The notes below the pieces were generated by a model. That model had not been told where the DNA came from. It saw only the letters and a list, made by a program, of their open reading frames with translations, and searched no databases. The position numbers were made by a program, and so were the translations under genes. Of a stretch of 31,727 nucleotides of DNA, positions 18,745-27,086 are shown in pieces. The stretch is from JBGCED01 sp045106055 (GTDB lineage: Bacteria > Pseudomonadota > Alphaproteobacteria > CBDDJK01), in contig JBGCED010000038.1 of the NCBI GenBank assembly GCA_045106055.1, positions 1-31,727 on the forward strand. Reading direction: 5' to 3'. Each line of letters opens with the position of its first letter. Within the stretch, counting starts at the first letter, position 1.

Positions 18745-21700
18745 ATGAATAAACCGCAAAAAACCGCCTCTGATCCTAAATTATGGAACAGCGATCTTTT
18801 TCCAAAGCTTGCAATCCCCAAAGATGAAGCCGCGCTGATTCTTGATTTTTGTCAGAATCCTGCTTTAAATCAAACCCAGCGGGCTGCCATCTTGGGTGAA
18901 GCGCGCACCATCGCAACAAAAGCGCGCGCGGCTGGGTCTTTGGTTTCTGCTGAAAAGATCATGGCGATTTATAAGCTTTCTACGGCTGAAGGGCGCATGA
19001 TCATGGAAATGGCAGAAGCCTTGCTGCGCATTCCAGATACCACCACCCGCGATTATTTAATCTTTGATAAGCTGGCTTCGGGTCATTGGCTGAATTCAGG
19101 CGCAAAGGGATTTACCATAGGCATGGAGCGCGCGCTGGAGCTTGCAAGCGGCATTGTTCGCGCCAAACATCAAGATGGGCTTAAAGCCATAGTTTCAAAG
19201 CTAGGCGTTCCAGCGGTGCGCCACGCAATTGAAACCGCAATGCGGCAAATGGGCGGGCAGTTTGTGTTTTCCGAAACCATCGAGCAAGCCATCAAAAAAA
19301 TCAAAAACGCGCCTGAATCAAAAGCATTATATTCTTTTGATATGCTGGGAGAGGCTGCGCGATCACAGCAAGATTGTGATCAGTATTTTTCTGCCTATAT
19401 GCAAGCAATTTCAGCCGTTGGGGCTGCGTCACAACATGATGACGCAAATTTAAATTCTGGAATTTCCGTAAAGCTATCCGCGCTTTGCTGCCGATTTGAG
19501 GCGCGCTATTGGTCTGAAAGCAGCACCGCTTTAATTGATCAAGTTAAAAAATTAGCGATTAAAGCACGGCAATATAATATTCCCCTTACCCTTGATGCCG
19601 AAGAATTTGGAAAATTACAATTAAGCTTACATGTTTTGGCGCATTTGCTAAATGATCCAGCGTTAAAAGGCTGGTCAGGGCTTGGCATTGTGGTTCAAGC
19701 CTATTCCCGTTATGCGGGTTCGGTCATTGGCTGGCTAAGGCAGCAAGCGCAGCAACATAATATTCGTATTCCCGTTCGGCTGGTAAAGGGCGCTTATTGG
19801 GATACAGAAATTAAAATCGCGCAAGAAAAGGGGCTTGATGATTTTCCTGTTTATACGGCCAAAAACCATACGGATATTGCCTATCTTGCTTATGCAAAGC
19901 AGCTGATGCAGGATTCGCAATATTTCTTGCCGCAATTTGCCAGTCATAACGCTTACACGCTAACCGCCATCACCCATTTGGCAAATGGCATCAAGCCCCA
20001 TTCTTTTGAGCTTCAAAAGCTGCACGGCATGGGCGATGCTGTCTATGGTGAAATTCAAAAGATCAGTGCTGCCCCGCTGCGCATCTATGCCCCTGTTGGC
20101 AGACACAAGGATTTGCTGGCTTATTTGGTGCGGCGCATTCTTGAAAATGGCGCAAGCTCTTCTTTTATGAATAATTTTGCCGATGATCGCGTTGATGTTA
20201 AGGATTTGGTGTTTGATCCCTATGATCGGCCGCGCAAAGAAGAACCGCCGCTTGCCTGTGGCAGCCAATTATTTGCGCCATCACGCAAAAACAGCCTTGG
20301 CTTTGATCAAGATAACGCCGAAACCATTGCCCATTTTGCGCATATCGTTCAGCCAGATATATTGCCGCCCAAGCCCATTGATGCCAGCCATGAGGATATA
20401 AGCGCCGCCTTTCAACATGCCGCACAATCAAAATGGGGGCAAACACCGCCATCAAAGCGCGCCGCGATCCTTGATAAAGTCGCAGATCTATTTGAACAGA
20501 ATCAGGATCAAATTTACCCCATCCTTGTCCATGAAGCAGGAAAAACAATTGAAGATGCAGCGGGTGAATTGCGTGAAGCCGTTGATTTTTGCCGCTATTA
20601 TGCGGCGCAAATAAAACAGCTTGATGCGCCGCCCCCAATGCGTGAGCCCCCAATGCATGAAATTGTGCCGCGCGGGGTTGTTGTTGCCATTTCACCTTGG
20701 AATTTCCCGCTGGCAATCTTTACAGGTCAGATTATTGCAGCCCTTGCTGCTGGAAATGCGGTCATTGCAAAGCCTGCCGAGCAAACTCCGCGCATTGCTG
20801 CGCTTGCGGTTGATTTAATGCATCAAGCAGGCATTCCAAAAGATACAATGCAGCTTTTATGCGGAAATGGCAGCAATATTGGGCAAGCATTAACCGCATC
20901 AGGAAAGGCAGATATGGTTGTCTTTACGGGATCAACCAGCACGGCAAAGCGGATTGAGGGCGCAATCGCAAATTCTATAAAGCCCCATGCGCCGCTAATT
21001 GCGGAAACGGGCGGGCTAAATGCAATGATTGTTGATGGGTCTGCGCTGCTGGAACGGGTGGTGGATGATGTGCTGGCATCCGCATTTCAATCTGCGGGGC
21101 AGCGTTGTTCTGCGCTGCGGGTGCTTTATATTCAAGCGGAGATCGCCGAAACATTGTTAAAAATGCTGTGCGAATCCGCAACCATGTTGAAAACAGGCAA
21201 TCCTGCCAATATGGATACGGATGTTGGGCCGATCATTGATCAAGATGCAAAAAAGCGCATTGACCTGCATATTGAGCAAGCACGGCTGGAACATCGCTTA
21301 ATTTGGCAGGGAAATGCCCCCAAAGAGGGAAATTTTTGCGCACCGACCATCATTAGAATTGATGGCATTGAAGCGCTTGAATCGGAAATTTTTGGCCCTG
21401 TATTGCATATTTGCACCTATCAAGCAGGAAGCGAAACCCATATTATTGATGCCATCAACCAATCGGCTTATGGCTTAACCTTTGGCATTCACAGCCGCAT
21501 TGATGCCAATATAAAGCGGGTAAGCGAAAGGATTAATGCGGGCAATGTCTATGTTAATCGCAATCAAATTGGGGCGATTGTGGGTTCCCAGCCCTTTGGC
21601 GGGCATGAATTATCAGGAACAGGGCCAAAGGCGGGGGGCGCGCTTTATGTCCATGCCTTTATGACATCCCCATCTGCAAGCATTGAAGCATCAAACGCTG

Positions 21701-22065
21701 CAACCTTGTTGCCTGGCCCTTCTGGCGAGCAAAACTCCTATGAAACCCAGCCTAGGCAGCGTAAAATATTAATCTGTCATGCTGATCAAGCAATACGCAC
21801 TAAGCTTGCAAACATTGCCAAAGCTTATGGCAATCTGGTTGAAGAAACCGATCATATTCCAAATCATGATGATTTTGATGCGGTGATGAGTCTTGATGAT
21901 GGCAATATGAATATTCAGGAAATGCGCTGTAAGCTTCATAAAATTAGCAAGCGGATTATCCCCTTAATCATGGATGAGGGCGGGCATATATGGCTTAAAC
22001 AAGAAAAGCATATTTGCCGCGATATGACCGCATCAGGCGGAAATATTGATTTGTTAATGCGATAA
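18745..22065 (+). CDS. putA: Bifunctional proline dehydrogenase / delta-1-pyrroline-5-carboxylate dehydrogenase PutA
   Basis: Oxidises proline to P5C with FAD, then P5C/glutamate semialdehyde to glutamate with NAD. From the ATG at 18745 it is 1106 residues. There is no N-terminal ribbon-helix-helix domain, so it should be the non-regulatory PutA type. The proline dehydrogenase barrel covers about residues 60-470, with RLVKGAYWD (Lys348), FASHNAYT, LHGMGDAVY and IYAPVGRHKDLLAYLVRR. The aldehyde dehydrogenase part covers about 510-990, with ISPWNFP, FTGST, catalytic Glu754 in AETGG and Cys788 in GQRCSALRV (34 residues apart, as normal), EIFGPV, and PFGGHELSGTGPKAGG. The C-terminal 100 residues after LPGPSGE match the conserved PutA tail. 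An ATG at 18700 would add 15 residues; the better-spaced AAGG favours 18745. Confidence 0.95.
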   Translation: MNKPQKTASDPKLWNSDLFPKLAIPKDEAALILDFCQNPALNQTQRAAILGEARTIATKARAAGSLVSAEKIMAIYKLSTAEGRMIMEMAEALLRIPDTTTRDYLIFDKLASGHWLNSGAKGFTIGMERALELASGIVRAKHQDGLKAIVSKLGVPAVRHAIETAMRQMGGQFVFSETIEQAIKKIKNAPESKALYSFDMLGEAARSQQDCDQYFSAYMQAISAVGAASQHDDANLNSGISVKLSALCCRFEARYWSESSTALIDQVKKLAIKARQYNIPLTLDAEEFGKLQLSLHVLAHLLNDPALKGWSGLGIVVQAYSRYAGSVIGWLRQQAQQHNIRIPVRLVKGAYWDTEIKIAQEKGLDDFPVYTAKNHTDIAYLAYAKQLMQDSQYFLPQFASHNAYTLTAITHLANGIKPHSFELQKLHGMGDAVYGEIQKISAAPLRIYAPVGRHKDLLAYLVRRILENGASSSFMNNFADDRVDVKDLVFDPYDRPRKEEPPLACGSQLFAPSRKNSLGFDQDNAETIAHFAHIVQPDILPPKPIDASHEDISAAFQHAAQSKWGQTPPSKRAAILDKVADLFEQNQDQIYPILVHEAGKTIEDAAGELREAVDFCRYYAAQIKQLDAPPPMREPPMHEIVPRGVVVAISPWNFPLAIFTGQIIAALAAGNAVIAKPAEQTPRIAALAVDLMHQAGIPKDTMQLLCGNGSNIGQALTASGKADMVVFTGSTSTAKRIEGAIANSIKPHAPLIAETGGLNAMIVDGSALLERVVDDVLASAFQSAGQRCSALRVLYIQAEIAETLLKMLCESATMLKTGNPANMDTDVGPIIDQDAKKRIDLHIEQARLEHRLIWQGNAPKEGNFCAPTIIRIDGIEALESEIFGPVLHICTYQAGSETHIIDAINQSAYGLTFGIHSRIDANIKRVSERINAGNVYVNRNQIGAIVGSQPFGGHELSGTGPKAGGALYVHAFMTSPSASIEASNAATLLPGPSGEQNSYETQPRQRKILICHADQAIRTKLANIAKAYGNLVEETDHIPNHDDFDAVMSLDDGNMNIQEMRCKLHKISKRIIPLIMDEGGHIWLKQEKHICRDMTASGGNIDLLMR

Positions 22066-22264
22066 TTTTATATTTTGCATTTAGGCGCTTGAGGCTTTTA
22101 ATCGCTTGACACAGCCTAGGGTTTCATGCTTAAAGCCATAACTTAACCGTTTGGGAAAGCGGGCAAAAGGCTTCATTGTCAATGGCCTTATGTCACGCCT
22201 TTAACTAAGTTTAAAGGACTACCGAACATTCAATCAACGCTTTTAACATATTTAAGGAATTTCA
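22066..22264 (+). promoter_or_regulatory. rpsD promoter and leader region
   Basis: This 199-bp gap has a perfect -35 hexamer TTGACA at 22106-22111, inside CTTGAC as preferred in alphaproteobacteria. A 17-nt spacer leads to a weak -10 (CTTAAA, 22129-22134). The resulting leader of about 120 nt contains two hairpins. The first has stem AAGGC/GCCTT at 22167-22189 enclosing CATT/AATG. The second has a perfect 7-bp stem CCTTTAA/TTAAAGG with a 6-nt loop at 22198-22217. AAGGA just before the ATG at 22265 is the ribosome binding site. The hairpins could mediate autoregulation by S4, as known for other S4 leaders, but I do not recognise a described motif. No clear putA terminator is visible. Confidence 0.5.
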
Positions 22265-22879
22265 ATGTCAAAGCGCTTAAATGCAAAATATAAAATTGAC
22301 CGCCGCTTGGGCGTAAATCTATGGGGACGCCCCAAAAGCCCTTATAATACCCGCGAATATGGCCCAGGTCAGCATGGTCAACGCCGCAAGAAACCAACGG
22401 ATTTTGGCATTCAGCTGATGGCAAAACAGAAATTAAAAGGCTATTATGGCTCGATTGGTGAAAAGCAATTCAGACGCTATTATAAAGATGCCGTTAGAAT
22501 GCAAGGCGATACGGGTGAAAATCTGGTTGGTCTGCTGGAACATCGCTTGGATGCAATCATTTACCGCGCAAAATTTGCGATCACGGTTCACTCATCGCGT
22601 CAATTTGTCAGTCATGGTCATGTTAGCGTCAATGGACAACGCGTTACCATCCCTTCTTATAAAGTTAAAATTGGCGATTTGATCGAGGTTCGTGGCAGAG
22701 CGCGCGAATTTGGTATGGTGCTTGAAGCCATCCAATCTGGCGAGCGCGAAGTTCCCGATTATGTTGAAGTTGATCATAAAAAATTAACTGCTAAAATCAT
22801 CCGCACACCTTTATTGAATGAAATTCCATATCCAACGGCGATGGAGCCTAATTTGGTTATTGAATATTATTCACGCTAA
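22265..22879 (+). CDS. rpsD: 30S ribosomal protein S4
   Basis: Primary 16S rRNA-binding protein that nucleates assembly of the small subunit body. The 204-residue product has the usual alphaproteobacterial length and reads as S4 from end to end: SKRLNAKYKIDRRLGVNLWG at the start, the GPGQHGQRR region (about 35-43), the KQKLKGYYG region, and the S4 RNA-binding domain at about 94-155 with HRLDAIIYRAKFA and GHVSVNGQRV. The zinc-binding cysteines of some S4 proteins are absent, as in the C-minus form. It ends NLVIEYYSR as expected. A strong AAGGA ribosome binding site precedes the ATG. It is followed 30 bp later by hisI on the same strand and may drive the hisI-nth-mutS set. Confidence 0.97.
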   Translation: MSKRLNAKYKIDRRLGVNLWGRPKSPYNTREYGPGQHGQRRKKPTDFGIQLMAKQKLKGYYGSIGEKQFRRYYKDAVRMQGDTGENLVGLLEHRLDAIIYRAKFAITVHSSRQFVSHGHVSVNGQRVTIPSYKVKIGDLIEVRGRAREFGMVLEAIQSGEREVPDYVEVDHKKLTAKIIRTPLLNEIPYPTAMEPNLVIEYYSR

Positions 22880-22909
22880 AGCTTATCGGCAATAGAAAGT
22901 CTGTCAGCA

Positions 22910-23350
22910 ATGGAAAATTCAATTCCTGCTGCCACGAATCAAAATACAAAAGAAGTGCGGGAAAATGGCAACATTTTCCTGCCTTTTTTTGTGAAGCTGG
23001 ATGATGTAAACCCGCCTTTAATTCCTGTTATTACGGTGGATCACGCCAGTCAAAAAATCTTGATGATGGCATATATGAGCGAAACATCGCTGAACAAAAC
23101 CCTTGAAATGCGCGAGGTCTATTATTGGTCGCGATCACGGCGCGAATTATGGCACAAGGGCGCAACCAGCGGGCAAATTCAAAAATTAATAAATATTGCG
23201 GTGGATTGCGATCAAGATTGCCTGTTGATTGAAGTATTGGTTGAAGGCGATGGCGGATGCTGCCATTTGGGCGAGCAAAGCTGTTTTCATCGCATGGTTG
23301 ATCTTGATTCAAAGACAAAATTAATAAAAGATGATGGTAAATCCAATTAA
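22910..23350 (+). CDS. hisI: Phosphoribosyl-AMP cyclohydrolase HisI
   Basis: Opens the purine ring of phosphoribosyl-AMP in the third step of histidine synthesis. The 146-residue protein is the monofunctional form, with no HisE (PRA-PH) domain. Core motifs: LMMAYM (51-56), YYWSRSRRELWHKGATSGQ (71-89), metal-binding DCDQD (99-103), and CHLGEQSCF (118-126). Cys100, Cys118 and Cys125 are the likely zinc ligands. The N-terminal 30 residues are longer and less conserved than usual, and the start has no strong Shine-Dalgarno, so a later start cannot be excluded. It lies apart from other his genes, 30 bp after rpsD, and overlaps the start of nth by 20 bp. Confidence 0.93.
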   Translation: MENSIPAATNQNTKEVRENGNIFLPFFVKLDDVNPPLIPVITVDHASQKILMMAYMSETSLNKTLEMREVYYWSRSRRELWHKGATSGQIQKLINIAVDCDQDCLLIEVLVEGDGGCCHLGEQSCFHRMVDLDSKTKLIKDDGKSN

Positions 23351-23996
23351 AAAACCCCGCAGCCTAAAAGCAAAGCGCGCGCTTGCAGCCATTATTTTTG
23401 AGCGGTTTCAAACAGAAAACCCCCATCCCAAAGGCGAATTAAATTGGCATAACCCTTATCAGCTGCTGGTTGCAGTCACGCTGTCAGCGCAAGCCACCGA
23501 TATTGGCGTCAACAAAGCCACCGATACATTATTTAAAATCGTCAATAGCCCCGCAAATATGGTCGCACTTGGCGAAGCTGGATTAATAGAGCATATTAAA
23601 ACCATTGGGCTATTTCGCACCAAAGCTGCCAATGTGATGAAAATGGCACATTTGCTGATTGAACACCATCAAGGCATTGTGCCTGCGGATCGCGATGCCT
23701 TGGAAGCCTTGCCAGGCGTTGGCCGCAAAACTGCAAATGTGGTGTTAAATATTGCCTTTGGCGTGCCAACCATTGCGGTTGATACCCATCTATTTCGGCT
23801 TGCCCACCGGCTTGGGCTATCTGTCGCAAAAACTCCGCTTGGGGTTGAACAGGATCTGTTAAAAATCATCCCTGAAGCCTATATGATGCACGCCCATCAT
23901 TGGCTTATTCTGCATGGGCGCTATATATGCAAAGCGCGAAAACCAGATTGTAAAAATTGCATATTGATTAATCATTGCCCATCTGCCATTCTTTAA
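23331..23996 (+). CDS. nth: Endonuclease III (DNA glycosylase/AP lyase)
   Basis: Removes oxidised pyrimidines and nicks the abasic site in base excision repair. The 221-residue protein has the HhH motif LPGVGRKTANVVL at 127-139 with catalytic Lys133, the GPD-loop Asp151 in VDTHLFRLAHR, and a C-terminal 4Fe-4S cluster with the exact C-x6-C-x2-C-x5-C spacing (Cys200, 207, 210, 216). The start is ATGATG at 23331/23334; either codon may be used. Its start lies inside the end of hisI, and its end overlaps the longest mutS frame by 22 bp, so hisI-nth-mutS is probably one transcription unit. Confidence 0.96.
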   Translation: MMVNPIKKPRSLKAKRALAAIIFERFQTENPHPKGELNWHNPYQLLVAVTLSAQATDIGVNKATDTLFKIVNSPANMVALGEAGLIEHIKTIGLFRTKAANVMKMAHLLIEHHQGIVPADRDALEALPGVGRKTANVVLNIAFGVPTIAVDTHLFRLAHRLGLSVAKTPLGVEQDLLKIIPEAYMMHAHHWLILHGRYICKARKPDCKNCILINHCPSAIL

Positions 23997-26734
23997 ATCC
24001 TCGTTATTTCTTAATCCTTCTTTTAAAAGTAAAATTCTTGAAAGCTGCTGACGACAATACCACCCCAATGATGGCGCAATATATTGCGATCAAACAAGAG
24101 CATCCCGAATGCTTATTATTTTATCGCATGGGGGATTTTTACGAATTATTTTTTGAAGATGCAATAACAGCTTCAAACGCGCTTAGCATTTCCCTTACCA
24201 AACGCGGCAAGCATCATGGCGAAGATATTCCGATGTGCGGGGTGCCTGTTCATGCCGCAGATTCCTATCTTGCGCGCCTGATTAAGCAGGGATTCAGGGT
24301 CGCGATTGGCGAACAAATAGAAGACCCAAAAGACGCAAAGAAACGGGGCTATAAATCAGTTGTAAAGCGCGCCATTGTCAGGGTCGTTACCCCTGGCACT
24401 TTAAGCGAAGATGCGTTTCTTGATCCAAAATCACATCAATTCTTGGCTTCATTGGCAATGCTGGGCGATCAATCCATGGCAATCGCATGGTGCGATATTA
24501 CCAGCGGCGAATTTTTTACCGAAGCACAAACGCTGGAAACCCTATCAGAAGCCATCGCCAGAATAGCCCCCAATGAATTATTAATTGATGATCAAAATTA
24601 TGCCAAAATGAAAGCAATCATTGAGCATTCAGGCATTTTTGCATCCGATGCCAGAGGGCTTGAAGCCATTTTAACCCCACTTGCAGCGCAAAAATTCAAT
24701 GTAAATAGCGGAAAAGCAAAGCTTGAAACCTATTATAAAATTCAAAATCTTGTCGCATTTGGAAATTTTAGTAAGGCAGAGCTTTCAAGTGCGGGGGCAT
24801 TGCTGGATTATTTGGAGCTGACCCAGCTTAATAATATGCCAAAATTACTGCCCTTACGCCAAATCATGGCGCAAGATCATATGCAAATTGATGGTGCAAC
24901 CCGCCGCAATCTTGAACTTTCAAGCGATATGATGGGAAAACGCCAAGGCAGCTTGCTGGCTGCAATGGATCATTGCATCACCGCCGCAGGATCAAGATTA
25001 TTAAATGATATGCTGGCAGCCCCCTTAATTGATCCAAAACAGATTAATCACCGCTTAGCATCCATAGAATGGCTGATTGCTGAATCGCAAATTCATAATT
25101 CCTTAAAGGTCATTTTAAAGAATATTCCCGATTTAGCCCGCCCCTTATCGCGATTGGCAATGAACAGAGGCAATCCGCGCGATCTTGGTCAAATTGGCGA
25201 TGCCTTAACCCATTGCAGCCAAGTAAAAGGCTTATTGGCAAGCTGTTTAAACCGCCATGAGATTGGTCTTGCGCAATCGGTTCAAAATATCAATGATCAC
25301 AGCGTGCTTGCTGATTTACTAAAGCGGGCTTTGATCAATGATTTACCATTTCATACAAAAGATGGCGGCTTTATTCAAACAGGCTTTGCCCCAGCATTGG
25401 ATCAAGCAAGAAGCTTGCGCGATGAGGGACGGCGCCATCTTACAGGGCTTGAGGCGCGTTATCGCCGCGAGACAGGCATTGAAAATTTAAAAATAAAGCA
25501 TAATAATTTACTTGGCTATCATATTGAAATTACCCCAAAACAAGCCGAAAAGCTTGAGGGCGACTTAAAGCATAAATTTATTCACCGCCAAACCATGGCA
25601 AATAATATTCGCTATGGCACAGATGAATTAAATGAATTGGCGCGTAATATTCTTGAGGCCGCAGATAGAACCCTTGCGATTGAGCTGGAGCAGTTTGAAA
25701 AGATGCGAGGCGCATGCCTTGCTGAATTTGATGCGATCATTGCAACAGCAAAACATATTGCACATATTGATGTCTATGCAGGGCTTGCAACGCTTGCCAT
25801 CACTGAAAATTACTGTAAGCCCATCCTTTATGATGATGATCGTTTTTTCTTAAAAGGCGGCCGTCATCCCGTGGTTGAACAAAGCCTGATCAAGCAAACA
25901 CAAAAACAGCAATTTGTTAAAAATGATTGTGATCTTGAAGCTGAACAACGCCTATGGCTATTAACAGGACCAAATATGGCAGGAAAATCAACCTTTTTGC
26001 GCCAAAATGCTTTAATTGCAATCATGGCACAAATGGGGTCTTATGTGCCAGCCGATCAAGCCGATATTGGCATTATTGATAAATTATTCAGCCGCGTTGG
26101 CGCATCAGATAATCTTGCAAAAGGGCAATCCACCTTTATGGTTGAAATGGTTGAAACTGCGACCATTTTAAATCAGGCAACGGCAAAATCCTTGGTTATT
26201 CTGGACGAGTTAGGGCGAGGAACCGCAACCTTTGACGGACTTTCCATTGCATGGGCAACGATTGAATATCTGCATGATCAGATAAAATGTCGCGGATTAT
26301 TTGCAACCCATTATCACGAGCTTACCAATTTAAAATCAAAATTGCCAAGCCTTAGCCCGCATAGTGTTCGGGTGAAAGAATGGCGCGGCGATATTGTGTT
26401 TTTACATGAAGTTCAAAAAGGCACAGCAGGGCGGTCATACGGCATTTATGTCGGCGCATTGGCTGGGCTTCCAAAGGCGGTGATTAAACGCGCCAAAACT
26501 GTTTTAGAAGTCTTAGAAAAAGGCAGTCATTCACAAGATTTAGCCGAGCTTGCTGATGATTTACCCCTGTTTCATCATACCGAATCAAAAATAAATGAAG
26601 CTGAAAAGGATGAATCAGCGCAAGTAGATTTAAACCCGCTAACTGAAAAATTAAAGGAAATTAACCCCGATATGCTAACCCCAAAACAGGCTTTAGATAT
26701 ATTATATCATCTTAAAAAAATAGCAGAGGAATAG
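23975..26734 (+). CDS. mutS: DNA mismatch repair protein MutS
   Basis: Recognises base mismatches and small loops and starts methyl-directed or strand-directed repair. From the ATG at 23975 it is 919 residues. The mismatch-binding loop YRMGDFYELFF is at about 50-60, with the intercalating Phe and Glu. Walker A (TGPNMAGKST) is at about 664-673, the STFMVEM segment follows, Walker B DELGRGT is at about 743-749, then ATHYHEL. The first 21 residues do not look like MutS; the family normally begins a few residues before TPMMAQY. A TTG at 24038 (KAADDNTTPMM) would fit better and remove the overlap with nth, but it has no clear Shine-Dalgarno. An ATG pair at 24068 would be slightly too short. It is transcribed toward the candidate origin at 26735-27098. 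Confidence 0.95.
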   Translation: MPICHSLNPRYFLILLLKVKFLKAADDNTTPMMAQYIAIKQEHPECLLFYRMGDFYELFFEDAITASNALSISLTKRGKHHGEDIPMCGVPVHAADSYLARLIKQGFRVAIGEQIEDPKDAKKRGYKSVVKRAIVRVVTPGTLSEDAFLDPKSHQFLASLAMLGDQSMAIAWCDITSGEFFTEAQTLETLSEAIARIAPNELLIDDQNYAKMKAIIEHSGIFASDARGLEAILTPLAAQKFNVNSGKAKLETYYKIQNLVAFGNFSKAELSSAGALLDYLELTQLNNMPKLLPLRQIMAQDHMQIDGATRRNLELSSDMMGKRQGSLLAAMDHCITAAGSRLLNDMLAAPLIDPKQINHRLASIEWLIAESQIHNSLKVILKNIPDLARPLSRLAMNRGNPRDLGQIGDALTHCSQVKGLLASCLNRHEIGLAQSVQNINDHSVLADLLKRALINDLPFHTKDGGFIQTGFAPALDQARSLRDEGRRHLTGLEARYRRETGIENLKIKHNNLLGYHIEITPKQAEKLEGDLKHKFIHRQTMANNIRYGTDELNELARNILEAADRTLAIELEQFEKMRGACLAEFDAIIATAKHIAHIDVYAGLATLAITENYCKPILYDDDRFFLKGGRHPVVEQSLIKQTQKQQFVKNDCDLEAEQRLWLLTGPNMAGKSTFLRQNALIAIMAQMGSYVPADQADIGIIDKLFSRVGASDNLAKGQSTFMVEMVETATILNQATAKSLVILDELGRGTATFDGLSIAWATIEYLHDQIKCRGLFATHYHELTNLKSKLPSLSPHSVRVKEWRGDIVFLHEVQKGTAGRSYGIYVGALAGLPKAVIKRAKTVLEVLEKGSHSQDLAELADDLPLFHHTESKINEAEKDESAQVDLNPLTEKLKEINPDMLTPKQALDILYHLKKIAEE

Positions 26735-26789
26735 CATAAATATCCTGTTTTACGCATCCCTCTATGATTAATACACAGGCACTCACAAT

Positions 26790-26798
26790 TTATGCACA
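26790..26798 (+). promoter_or_regulatory. DnaA box TTATGCACA
   Basis: Perfect match to the DnaA consensus TTATNCACA inside the candidate origin, 56 bp after the mutS stop. Confidence 0.7.
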
Positions 26799-26866
26799 GG
26801 GAATTTCAGGAATAAACAAATAAATAATGAAATTATACAGCTTGTGTAAAGAATGAAATTAAAACA

Positions 26867-26875
26867 TTATCCACA
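26867..26875 (+). promoter_or_regulatory. DnaA box TTATCCACA
   Basis: Exact match to the strongest DnaA box sequence, in the same orientation as the box 77 bp to its left and within the candidate origin. Confidence 0.75.
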
Positions 26876-27013
26876 TTTAAATTTTAAGCAGATTATGTTA
26901 AACCGAAATATAACCGCGATGAAACATCAAAATTCACAATTTTCACAATCACTGAAAATATTGCCTTTGAAATATACGAATTACACATTGAGTCAAATTA
27001 TACAGTTTACACA

Positions 27014-27036
27014 TCCCCCTCCTCCCCCTCCTTCTT
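27014..27036. repeat. 23-nt pure pyrimidine tract with 9-bp tandem repeat in the candidate origin
   Basis: The plus strand is entirely C and T for 23 nt, made of tccccctcc twice (27014-27022, 27023-27031) plus cttctt-like sequence. The minus strand is correspondingly G-rich with several short G runs that could form a two-tier quadruplex. It is the only GC-rich block in an otherwise AT-rich gap and lies directly before the likely unwinding region. Confidence 0.6.
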
Positions 27037-27062
27037 AATATATATTATAAGGTTATTAGGGA

Positions 27063-27086
27063 TTCACAAGCTGTGAAACTGTGAAA
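27063..27086. promoter_or_regulatory. TTCACA/TGTGAA palindrome and repeat before hemE
   Basis: TTCACA-AGC-TGTGAA (27063-27077) is a perfect inverted repeat. Its right arm is part of a direct repeat ctgtgaaa at 27071-27078 and 27079-27086. It ends 12 bp before the hemE ATG. It may be an operator for hemE, or part of the origin given the similar TTCACAA elements upstream. Confidence 0.5.

Noticed and set aside
20198..20716. 172-codon minus-strand open frame
   Set aside because: Antisense to putA, with a composition typical of a shadow frame and no known motif.
26853..27038. 61-codon plus-strand open frame inside the mutS-hemE gap
   Set aside because: It spans the DnaA box and the pyrimidine tract, ends in a run of prolines from that tract, and has no family resemblance; it is better explained as origin DNA.
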